DNA of 64,000 bases from the NCBI RefSeq assembly GCF_033343995.1, contig NZ_CP137573.1, positions 2,761,001 to 2,825,000 of the forward strand, read 5' to 3'. The DNA is from Streptomyces sp. HUAS YS2 (GTDB taxonomy: Bacteria > Actinomycetota > Actinomycetes > Streptomycetales > Streptomycetaceae). The notes beneath the pieces were generated by a model. It was not told the DNA's origin and did not search any database. It was given only the letters and a program-made list of their open reading frames with translations. This document shows positions 43,804 through 51,565 of this stretch, one piece after another (position 1 is the first letter of the stretch; the number at the start of each line of letters is the position of its first letter). The position numbers and the translations under genes were made by a program.

Positions 43804-44751
43804 TCAGGCCGCGTCGCCCGGCTTCGGGAGGGGCTTGCCGTACCAGAGCTCGATCAGGCGGGAGGCGATCGAGATGCCGTACGGGGCCAGCACCTCGCCC
43901 GACGCGAACGCCGCGGTGAGCTCCTCGCGGGAGAACCAGCGGGCCTCGTGGATCTCCTCGCCGTCCACGTTGATCTCCGACGAGGTCGCCCGCGCCATGA
44001 AGCCGAGCATCAGGCTGGACGGGAACGGCCACGGCTGGCTGGCCACGTACTCGACCTCGCCGATCGTGACGCCCGCCTCCTCGAAGACCTCGCGGACCAC
44101 CGCCTGCTCGATCGACTCGCCGGGCTCGACGAAGCCGGCCAGCGTCGAGAAGCGGCCCTCGGGCCAGTGCACCTGGCGGCCGAGCAGCGCCCGGTCCTCC
44201 TCGTCCGTGACCAGCATGATCACGGCCGGGTCGGTGCGCGGGTAGTGCTCCGCGCCGCAGGCCTGGCAGCGGCGGACATGACCCGCGGCGGCGATGACGG
44301 TGCGCTCGCCGCAGCGGGAGCAGAAGCGGTGCAGCCGCTGCCAGTTCTCCAGTGCCACCGCGTGCACCATCAGACCGGCGTCGCGCGGCGACAGAAGCAG
44401 CCCGGCCTCGCGCAGCCCGGCGGGGCGGGCGGACTGGTCGATGCGGCCCGGCAGCGAGTCCTTCTGGAGCGCGAAGTAGCTGACGCCGTCGGTGTCCGTG
44501 CCCAGGAAGTAGCGGTGCGTCTCGGTGACCGGGGCCTCGAAGGCCGGGGTCATGACGAGTTCGGTGCGGCCGTCCGGAGTGTCGTCGATCAGCACCTGAC
44601 CGCCGGACACGACGAAGACCCGCGTCGTCGGGTGGCTCCAGGCCGCCGCCAGCCATGCCTCGTCGAGGCGGTGGTGGGCGGCGCGGTCGATCCCGCTCGG
44701 GGCGGTCAGACCGATGGGACGGTCTCCGGCCGCGTTACTCAGGATGCTCAC
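43804..44751 (-). CDS. nudC: NAD(+)/NADH diphosphatase, also RNA de-NADding type
   Basis: A 315-residue NudC. A four-cysteine zinc ribbon (CSRCG...CQACG, about residues 143-163), a canonical Nudix box GFVEPGESIEQAVVREVFEEAGV and the family-specific SQPWPFPSS array downstream identify it. It cleaves NADH/NAD to NMN(H) and AMP and in E. coli also removes NAD caps from RNA. GTG at 44751 is chosen because GGAAG lies 5 bases upstream; the frame is open to a TTG at 44763. Confidence 0.93.
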   Translation of the reverse strand: MSILSNAAGDRPIGLTAPSGIDRAAHHRLDEAWLAAAWSHPTTRVFVVSGGQVLIDDTPDGRTELVMTPAFEAPVTETHRYFLGTDTDGVSYFALQKDSLPGRIDQSARPAGLREAGLLLSPRDAGLMVHAVALENWQRLHRFCSRCGERTVIAAAGHVRRCQACGAEHYPRTDPAVIMLVTDEEDRALLGRQVHWPEGRFSTLAGFVEPGESIEQAVVREVFEEAGVTIGEVEYVASQPWPFPSSLMLGFMARATSSEINVDGEEIHEARWFSREELTAAFASGEVLAPYGISIASRLIELWYGKPLPKPGDAA

Positions 44752-44805
44752 AGGTGCTTCCAACTCCCCCGGATCGGATGGGTGGGTTCTGCGGGACTAC
44801 GGGTC

Positions 44806-46230
44806 TCAGCGGGACGATGCGTCTCCGCGGAGGGAGGCCGCGAGGTCGCCCCACAGGTGTGCGGTCGTCTCGACGCCCTTGAGGAGCAGGTCCAGCTCGA
44901 CCTTCTCGTTGGGCGCGTGCCAGCCGTCGGACGGGACGGAGATGCCGAGGAAGAGTACGGGCGCGGCCAGGACGTCCTGGAGGTCGGCGGCCGGGCCCGA
45001 ACCGCCCTCGCGGGTGAAACGGATCTTCGCGCCGTCGAAGGCGGTGCTCATGGCCCGCGCGACGGACTGCAGCGCCGGGTGGTCGAGCGGGGTCAGGCAC
45101 GGCCGGGTCGGCGCCCCGAAGTCGATCTCGTACCGGATGCCGGCGGGCACGAGCCCGGCCAGCCAGTCCCGGACCGCCCGCTCGATCACGGCCGGGTCCT
45201 GGCCCGCGACCAGCCGGAAGGAGAGCTTCAGCATCGCCGCGGAGGGGATGATCGTCTTGCCGCCGGGGCCCTGGTAGCCGCCGCCGATGCCGTTGACCTC
45301 GGCGGTCGGCCGGGCCCAGACCCGCTCCAGGGTGGAGAAGCCGGCTTCGCCGCGGGCGCCGTGCGACTTGGCGGTGCGCAGCCAGGCGGCCTCGTCGAAG
45401 GGCAGCTCGGCGATCAGCTCGCGCTCGGCGTCGGACAGCTCGGCGACCCCGTCGTAGAAGCCGGGGATCGCGACCCGCTCGTCCGCGTCGTGCAGGGCCG
45501 CGACGATCCGGCCGGCGACGGTGGCCGGGTTCGGCACCGCGCCGCCGAAGGAACCGGAGTGGATGTCCTGGTCGGGGCCGTACAGCTCGATCTCGCAGTC
45601 GGCGACGCCGCGCATGCCGGTGCAGACGGTCGGGGTGTCCTCGGACCACATGCCGGTGTCGGAGACGATCACGGCGTCGGCGGCGAGCCGGTCCGCGTGC
45701 GCCTCGACGAGCTCGCGGAAGTGCGGGGAGCCGGACTCCTCCTCGCCCTCGATCAGCAGCTTGAGGTTGACCGCGGGGGCGGTGCGGCCGGTGGCGGCGA
45801 GGTGCGCGCGGACGCCGAGGGTGTGGAAGAACACCTGGCCCTTGTCGTCGGCGGCGCCGCGCGCGTACATCCGGCCGTCGACGACCGTCGGCTCGAACGG
45901 GTCGGTGTGCCAGCCGTCCTCACGGGCGGCGGGCTGGACGTCGTGGTGACCGTAAACCAGCACGGTCGGCGCGTCCGGGTCGTCGGACGGCCACTCGGCG
46001 AAGACCGCCGGGGCGCCGGCCGTCTCCCAGACCTCGACCGTCCTGAACCCCGTCCTGGTCAGCGCGGTGGACAGCCACTCGGCGCTGCGCCGCACGTCGG
46101 GGGCGTGGTCGGGCTGCGCCGACACCGACGGGATGCGCAGCCAGTCGACGAGGTCGTCGAGGAAGGCGGCGCGGTGCTGCTCGATGTACGTACGTACTGT
46201 CTGGACGGCGCTGTCCGGGGTCTCGCTCAT
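44806..46230 (-). CDS. M20-family dipeptidase
   Basis: A 474-residue zinc peptidase of the M20 (CNDP/PepV-like) group. Metal and catalytic motifs: VYGHHDVQP with first ligand His and catalytic Asp, RGAADDKGQ with the bridging Asp, LIEGEEESGS with the catalytic/ligand Glu pair, and a conserved dimerisation domain from about residue 215 (GMRGVADCEIELYG). Cytosolic, no signal peptide. It likely cleaves dipeptides or N-acylated amino acids. ATG at 46230 gives the family N-terminus. A TAGGCT hexamer 7 bases upstream suggests a leaderless transcript. Upstream is adnB with a 10-base gap. Confidence 0.9.
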   Translation of the reverse strand: MSETPDSAVQTVRTYIEQHRAAFLDDLVDWLRIPSVSAQPDHAPDVRRSAEWLSTALTRTGFRTVEVWETAGAPAVFAEWPSDDPDAPTVLVYGHHDVQPAAREDGWHTDPFEPTVVDGRMYARGAADDKGQVFFHTLGVRAHLAATGRTAPAVNLKLLIEGEEESGSPHFRELVEAHADRLAADAVIVSDTGMWSEDTPTVCTGMRGVADCEIELYGPDQDIHSGSFGGAVPNPATVAGRIVAALHDADERVAIPGFYDGVAELSDAERELIAELPFDEAAWLRTAKSHGARGEAGFSTLERVWARPTAEVNGIGGGYQGPGGKTIIPSAAMLKLSFRLVAGQDPAVIERAVRDWLAGLVPAGIRYEIDFGAPTRPCLTPLDHPALQSVARAMSTAFDGAKIRFTREGGSGPAADLQDVLAAPVLFLGISVPSDGWHAPNEKVELDLLLKGVETTAHLWGDLAASLRGDASSR

Positions 46231-46237
46231 GCTTCTG

Positions 46238-46243
46238 AGCCTA
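46238..46243 (-). promoter_or_regulatory. Possible leaderless -10 element of the M20 peptidase gene
   Basis: Minus-strand TAGGCT is followed by 7 bases and ATG (46230). It overlaps the last codon of adnB. Confidence 0.45.
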
Positions 46244-49200
46244 TCCGGCGCCCGGAGCGGGTCTCTCCGGGGTGGCCCCGCCGCCGGAACCACGGAGCAG
46301 CTCCTCCAGCTCGGCGCGGCCGGGCAGCCGCTCGGGGCGGGCGACCTCGCCGGTGCGCACGTAGACGAACGCGGCGGCCACCTCGTCGGGGTCGAGGCCG
46401 TGCTGCTCGGCCCAGGCGAGCCGGTAGATCGCGAGCTGGAGCGGGTCGGCGGCGTGCAGCCGGCTGGTCTTCCAGTCGACGATCTCGTACGCGCCGGTCG
46501 TCTCGTCCCGGTACACGGCGTCGATCCTGCCGCGTACGACCCGGCCCGCCAGGGACAGCTGGACCGGGGCCTCGACGCGGTACGGGGTCCGGTGGGCGTA
46601 CGGGGTGAGGACGAAGGCGTCCTTGAGCGCGGCGAGGTCGCGCTCGTCGACGATCTCGGGTTCGTCGGCGAACTCCTCGCCGCCGGGCAGCTCGTCCGGC
46701 CCGAGCATGGGCAGCGGCAGCTCCTCGAACTGCGCCTCCACCCAGGCGTGGAACCGTGTGCCGCGCCGGGCGGCGGGCTGCGGCGGCCTGGGCATGGGCC
46801 GCGCGAGGTCCTGCGCGAAGCCGTCGGGGTCGGCGGCGAGGCGCATGACCTGGGAGGTCGTCAGGTAGGTGGGGAGCAGGACGTCGCGGGTGCGGGAGCG
46901 GCTGCGGCGGAGCTCTTCGGCGAGGACGGTGAGGTCACGGTCCCAGGAGGCGATGGTGCGGGTCTCCTCCGGAGTGAGGCGGGGCGCCTCGGCCTGGTGC
47001 TGCGGCGCCCTCGGGGCAGGGATGTCCTCCAGCGGAGGCTCCTCCTCCGGCGCAGGCTCCTCCGGCGGGGGCTCGTCGTCCCAGTACGGGTCGTACGGGG
47101 GCTCCTCGTCCTCCGGCTCGGGAGCGTGCTCGGAGACCTGCGCGGACAGCGCGTTCGCGGGCTGCGCCCACAACGCGTCCATGACGCGCCGCGCTGCTTC
47201 CCTTCGGCGCTTCAGGCTCGTCTCGTCCAGGGGCAGGGGCCAGGCCTGGTCGGCCAGGTCGTCCTGGAGGGTGGGGTTCTCCGCGTCCTTCTCCGGCTCG
47301 TCCGCCCAGGCCTCGATCTCGCCGTGGCCCGCCGCGCAGTGCTCGTACAGCGCGTGCAGGAACGCCGACGGGCCACGCGGCCGCTTCTGGGACGGGCCCC
47401 ACCAGTGCGCGGAGCCGAGCAGCAGCGAGCGCGGCCGGGTGAACGTCACGTACCCGAGGCGCAGCTCCTCCGTGTGCTGGTGCTCCCGCATCTCCTCCTT
47501 GAAGGTCTTGAGCGAGGCCGCCGACCAGTCGTCGATCGCCGGCAGGGTCGCCGCGTCGCCGCGCAGGGCGTGCGGCAGCACCTGCGCCTGCGCGGTCCAG
47601 GACTCGCGCGCCCTGGCGCTCGGGAACTGCGAGGTGACCAGGCCGGGCACGGCGACCACGTCCCACTCCAGGCCCTTGGACTTGTGCGCGGTCAGCACCT
47701 TGACGGTGTTCTCGCCGCCGGGCAGCGCGTTGTCCAGGCCCTTCTCGTACTGGGCGGCGGTGCGCAGGAAGCCGAGGAAGGCCAGCAGCGTCGCCTCGCC
47801 GTCGAGCGAGGCGAAACCGGCCGCGACGTCGAGGAAGTTGGAAAGGGTCTCGCGGCGGCGGGCGGCCAGGGCGTGCGGGGACGCCGACAGCTCGACCTCC
47901 AGTCCGGTCGTGGCGAGCACCCGGTGCAGGACGTCCATCAGCGGGTCCGCGAGGGCCGTGCGCAGCCCGCGCAGTTCGGCCGCGAGGCGGGCGAACCGGA
48001 CCCGCGCCTCCGCCGAGAACGGCAGTCCGTCGTCCTCGCCGCCGGAGTCGAGGAAGGTGTCGAGCGCGTCCGCGAGGGAGATCACCTCGGCCGGGTCGAC
48101 GCCCTCGACCGCCGCCGCGAGCCGCTCGTCCGCGTCGTCGGAGCCGCCGTCGGCGCGGTGGACGAGCAGCCGGGCGCGGCGGCCGAGCAGGGCGAGGTCG
48201 CGCGGGCCGATGCGCCAGCGCGGGCCGGTGAGCAGCCGGACCAGGGAGGCGTTGGCGCCCGGGTCCTGGAGGACCTCGCAGACCGCGACCAGGTCGGCGA
48301 CCTCGGGCAGGTGCAGCAGCCCGGACAGGCCGACGACCTCGACGGGGACGTCCCGGGCGACCAGGGCCGCCTGGATCGCCGGGAAGTCGGTCGCGGTCCG
48401 GCACAGCACGGCGATCTCGCCGGGCTCGCGGCCGGTGCGGACGAGGTGGGCGATCGAGTCGGCCAGCCAGTCGAGCTCCTCCGCGTGCGTGGGGAGCAGG
48501 GCGATCCGGACCGTCCCGTCCCGCTCTGCGCCCGGCGCGGGCCGCAGCGCCTCGACGCCCTCGTGCATGGCCCGCAGCGGCTCGGCGAGCCCGTTGGCGA
48601 GGTCGAGGAGCCGGCCGCCGCTGCGCCGGTTCTCGCTCAGCGAGTAGCGGGTGGCGGGTGTGCCGTCCGCGTACGGGAAGTGCTCAGGGAAGTCGTCCAG
48701 GTTGGCCACGGACGCGCCGCGCCAGCCGTAGATCGCCTGGCAGGGGTCGCCGACGGCGGTCACCGCGTGGCCGGTGCCGCCGCCGAACAGGCCGGACAGG
48801 AGCAGCCGTTGGGCGACGGAGGTGTCCTGGTACTCGTCGAGCAGGACGACCCGGAACTCGTCCCGCAGCAGCGTCCCGACCTCGGGGCGGGTGGTGGCCA
48901 GTTCGGCGGAGAGGGCGATCTGGTCGCCGAAGTCGAGCAGGTCGCGGGAGCGCTTGGCGGCGCGGTAGCGGACGACGAGGTCGAGCAGTTCGCGGCGGGC
49001 CGCGGCGGCCTCGGGGACCTTGCGCAGGTCGGCGTTGCTGAGCCTGGCGGACTCCAGGGCGCGCAGCAGCTCGCCGTCGTACGCGCGGAGTTCGGCGGGC
49101 CGCACCAGATGCTCGGCCAGTTCGGCGTCGAGCGCGAGCAGGTCGCCGACGAGCGTCGGGAACGATTTGGTGAGCGCGGGGTACGGGCCCGGTGCCTCGC

Positions 49201-49648
49201 GCAGCACGCGGGCGGCGAGCTGGTAGCGGGTGGCGTCGGCGAGCAGCCGGGCAGTGGGCTCCAGGCCGATGCGCAGACCGTGGTCGGTGAGGAGCTGCCC
49301 GGCGAAGGCGTGGTACGTGGAGATGCGCGGCTCACCCGGGGGGTTGTCAGGGTCGATGACGTCGGGGTCGGTGACCCCGGCCCGTACGAGCGCGGTGCGG
49401 ACGCGCTCGGCGAGCTCGCCGGCGGCCTTGTTGGTGAAGGTGAGGCCGAGGACCTGCTCGGGCGCGACCTGCCCGGTGCCGACCAGCCAGACCACCCGGG
49501 CGGCCATCACCGTCGTCTTGCCCGAGCCCGCGCCGGCCACGATGACCTGCGGCGCCGGGGGCGCGACGATGCAGGCCGTCTGCTCCGGCGTGAACGGGAT
49601 GCCGAGCAGCTCCTTGAGCTGCTCGGGGTCGGTGAGGCGTGCGGTCAC
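46241..49648 (-). CDS. adnB: Helicase-nuclease subunit AdnB
   Basis: An 1135-residue fusion of an SF1 helicase and a RecB-like nuclease, the second motor of the AdnAB double-strand-break resection machine of actinobacteria. Walker A VAGAGSGKTTVMAAR is near residue 38; LLDEYQDTSVAQ is motif II; VKVLTAHKSKGLEWDVV is motif V. The C-terminal nuclease shows RGTRFHAWVEAQFEE, RIDAVYRDE, EIVDWKTSR (about 1060) and QLAIYRLAW, i.e. the D-E-K active site. A Pro/Glu-rich linker lies near residues 820-890. GTG start. Identified as AdnB by order relative to AdnA and by lack of Fe-S cysteines. Confidence 0.92.
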   Translation of the reverse strand: MTARLTDPEQLKELLGIPFTPEQTACIVAPPAPQVIVAGAGSGKTTVMAARVVWLVGTGQVAPEQVLGLTFTNKAAGELAERVRTALVRAGVTDPDVIDPDNPPGEPRISTYHAFAGQLLTDHGLRIGLEPTARLLADATRYQLAARVLREAPGPYPALTKSFPTLVGDLLALDAELAEHLVRPAELRAYDGELLRALESARLSNADLRKVPEAAAARRELLDLVVRYRAAKRSRDLLDFGDQIALSAELATTRPEVGTLLRDEFRVVLLDEYQDTSVAQRLLLSGLFGGGTGHAVTAVGDPCQAIYGWRGASVANLDDFPEHFPYADGTPATRYSLSENRRSGGRLLDLANGLAEPLRAMHEGVEALRPAPGAERDGTVRIALLPTHAEELDWLADSIAHLVRTGREPGEIAVLCRTATDFPAIQAALVARDVPVEVVGLSGLLHLPEVADLVAVCEVLQDPGANASLVRLLTGPRWRIGPRDLALLGRRARLLVHRADGGSDDADERLAAAVEGVDPAEVISLADALDTFLDSGGEDDGLPFSAEARVRFARLAAELRGLRTALADPLMDVLHRVLATTGLEVELSASPHALAARRRETLSNFLDVAAGFASLDGEATLLAFLGFLRTAAQYEKGLDNALPGGENTVKVLTAHKSKGLEWDVVAVPGLVTSQFPSARARESWTAQAQVLPHALRGDAATLPAIDDWSAASLKTFKEEMREHQHTEELRLGYVTFTRPRSLLLGSAHWWGPSQKRPRGPSAFLHALYEHCAAGHGEIEAWADEPEKDAENPTLQDDLADQAWPLPLDETSLKRRREAARRVMDALWAQPANALSAQVSEHAPEPEDEEPPYDPYWDDEPPPEEPAPEEEPPLEDIPAPRAPQHQAEAPRLTPEETRTIASWDRDLTVLAEELRRSRSRTRDVLLPTYLTTSQVMRLAADPDGFAQDLARPMPRPPQPAARRGTRFHAWVEAQFEELPLPMLGPDELPGGEEFADEPEIVDERDLAALKDAFVLTPYAHRTPYRVEAPVQLSLAGRVVRGRIDAVYRDETTGAYEIVDWKTSRLHAADPLQLAIYRLAWAEQHGLDPDEVAAAFVYVRTGEVARPERLPGRAELEELLRGSGGGATPERPAPGAG

Positions 49649-49680
49649 CCCAGAGAGGCTAACGGGGCGGGCCGACAGTC

Positions 49681-49706
49681 CCGGCCCGCTCCACCGGACG
49701 GGCCGG
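49681..49706 (-). terminator. Possible terminator after lipoprotein gene 1
   Basis: 8-bp stem CCGGCCCG / CGGGCCGG with a 10-nt loop in the 76-bp gap between the lipoprotein stop and the adnB start. Confidence 0.4.
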
Positions 49707-49724
49707 ACGCCCCGGCGGGGCGGA

Positions 49725-50573
49725 TCAGGCGCCGGTGCCCTGCTCCAGCCTGCTCAGGTCGACGGTCTCGTCCGCCGGCGGTGTGACCACCTTCACGGGC
49801 TTGTCGAACGCGGAGAGCCTGATCGCGCCCGGCTCGTCGCCCCCGGTCTTCACGATCCGGAGGATGTACGGCTTGCCCCGCTGCGCGACGGAGACGGTGG
49901 TCCGCTCTCCGTCGGCCTTCTTCTTGACGAGGGTGGCGGTGGGCACCGCGCCGACCCGGGAGTCCTTGCCCCGGGTCAGTCCGGTACGCGCGTCCTTGTC
50001 CGTCTTCAGGTCGGCGAGCAGGCTCTTGAGGTCGCAGACCCCGGCGAGTTCCGTGCTGCCCTGCTGCCCGGCGGCGATCTTCACCCAGCGGCCCTTGAGC
50101 AGTTCGACGGTGGCGTCGATCTGGGGCTCCGGCAGGCCCTGGGAGGTCATCGAGGTGCGCCAGAACCTCTCGTCGCCCTTCATGTACGCGACGTTGTCGG
50201 TCTGGCGCAGCTGCGCCAGACCGCCCTGCACCTTGAGGGTGCCGGTGCACTCGGACTTGTCGTTGACGGAGAAGTCGATGGCGAGCGGCTGCCCCTCGGA
50301 GACGACCCGGCCGGTCATACGGAGCGACTTCGCGGAGGTGGTCGCGGCGACAGCCTTGTCGGCGATCGCGTCGGCGCTCATCCCCTTGAACGGGTCGGGC
50401 GACGGAGACGGCGACGGGGCCGCGACGGCGGGCCGTACACCCTGCTGACCGCCGGTGCCCGTGCCCAGGTCGGGGATGTTCTGGTCGAACTGGGAGCATC
50501 CGGTCACGCCCGCGGCCAGTGCGGCCGCGCACACGGCGGTCGTCACGCTCCGGAGCCTCCGATGGGACGCCAT
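49725..50573 (-). CDS. Secreted lipoprotein, LppX/LprG-like family, copy 1
   Basis: A 282-residue lipoprotein: signal peptide with lipobox ending GVTGC (C26), a Ser/Pro linker (residues 50-62), then a domain starting PFKGMSADAIADKAV that resembles LppX/LprG-type lipid-binding lipoproteins of actinobacteria. Conserved blocks shared with its neighbour: DERFWRTS, LKGRWVKIAAG and the C-terminal FDKPVKVVTPPADETVDLSRL. ATG at 50573 has AGGAGGGC at 5 bases. It lies, with its paralogue, between adnB and adnA, with no obvious link to DNA repair. The ligand is unknown. Confidence 0.85.
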   Translation of the reverse strand: MASHRRLRSVTTAVCAAALAAGVTGCSQFDQNIPDLGTGTGGQQGVRPAVAAPSPSPSPDPFKGMSADAIADKAVAATTSAKSLRMTGRVVSEGQPLAIDFSVNDKSECTGTLKVQGGLAQLRQTDNVAYMKGDERFWRTSMTSQGLPEPQIDATVELLKGRWVKIAAGQQGSTELAGVCDLKSLLADLKTDKDARTGLTRGKDSRVGAVPTATLVKKKADGERTTVSVAQRGKPYILRIVKTGGDEPGAIRLSAFDKPVKVVTPPADETVDLSRLEQGTGA

Positions 50574-50632
50574 GCGGCCCTCCTCGCTGCTTCCCCGAGC
50601 ACGTTCTCTCCGTCCACCAGGGTCACCCAGTC

Positions 50633-50664
50633 GGCGCACGCCCGCGACTTCGCGGGCGTGCGCC
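50633..50664 (-). terminator. Terminator after lipoprotein gene 2
   Basis: Perfect 14-bp stem (50633-50646 with 50651-50664), ACTT loop, 5 bases after the stop. It separates the two lipoprotein genes into different transcripts. Confidence 0.8.
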
Positions 50665-50669
50665 GCAGC

Positions 50670-51479
50670 TCAGCCCAGCTTCGACATGTCGAGCATCTGG
50701 TCGGCCGGCGGGGCGGTCGCGACGACGGGCTTGTCGAACTCGGAGAACGTCATCAGGCCCGCGTCCTTCCCGCCCACGGTCTCGGCCTTGAGGAGGTACG
50801 GCTTGCCCTCCTTGGCGACGTAGAAGGTGAGCGTCCCGCCGTCGGCGTCCCTCTTGACCAGGGTCGCCGCGGGCACGCCGTCGACGTCGGCGTCGGCGCC
50901 GCGGGTCATGCCCTTGCGGTCCGACTTGTCCTTGTCCAGCTCCTTCATCATGGTCTCGTTGTTGCAGACCATGTCGAAGTCGCTGCCGGCCTCCTTGGCG
51001 GACATCTTGATCCAGCGGCCCTTCATGACCTCGGCCATGGCGACGGCCTCGGCCCTGGGGGTGCCGTCCTCGGCGGCCGCGTTGGTCCAGAACTTCTCGT
51101 CGCCCTTGACGTACATGCTGGGCTGCACCTTGCGCAGCTCGGCGGTGCCTTCGTTCAGGGTCATCTTGCCGTTGCAGGCGCCCTTGGTGTCGGCGGAGAA
51201 GTCGATGTCCACGGACTCGCCGTCGGCCTTGATCGTGCCGACCGCGTGCATCGAGGACGCGGCCTTGTTGGCCTCGATGGCCTTGTCGGCGATGGCGTCG
51301 GCGTCCAGGCCGGCGAACGGGTCGACCGGGGACGGGCTGGGGGCGGGGGCGGACGGGCTCGCCTTCTTGTCCTTGCCGGCCTCGGCCTTGCCGTCGCCGC
51401 CCTTGGAGCAGCCCGTCGCGGTCAGGGCCAGAGCCGCACAGACCGTCGTCGCGATCCAGAGCTTTCGAGTGGACGCCAT
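50670..51479 (-). CDS. Secreted lipoprotein, LppX/LprG-like family, copy 2
   Basis: A 269-residue paralogue of the neighbouring lipoprotein. Lipobox TATGC (C24), a Lys/Ser/Pro spacer, then the same ordered blocks (VDPFAGLDADAIADKAI; DEKFWTNAA; MKGRWIKMSAKE; SEFDKPVVATAPPADQMLDMSKL). The two differ at most positions, so the duplication is not recent. It begins 86 bases after the adnA stop. GAGGAGT lies upstream of the ATG. Role: probably binds a lipid or hydrophobic molecule at the cell surface, by analogy only. Confidence 0.85.
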   Translation of the reverse strand: MASTRKLWIATTVCAALALTATGCSKGGDGKAEAGKDKKASPSAPAPSPSPVDPFAGLDADAIADKAIEANKAASSMHAVGTIKADGESVDIDFSADTKGACNGKMTLNEGTAELRKVQPSMYVKGDEKFWTNAAAEDGTPRAEAVAMAEVMKGRWIKMSAKEAGSDFDMVCNNETMMKELDKDKSDRKGMTRGADADVDGVPAATLVKRDADGGTLTFYVAKEGKPYLLKAETVGGKDAGLMTFSEFDKPVVATAPPADQMLDMSKLG

Positions 51480-51565
51480 GTTCGTACTCCTCGCAGGTTC
51501 GGTTACGCGCGGAGTGCGACCGGCTTCCCGGCTGAATGGTTGCTTCCGCTTAGGCGTGACCTCCG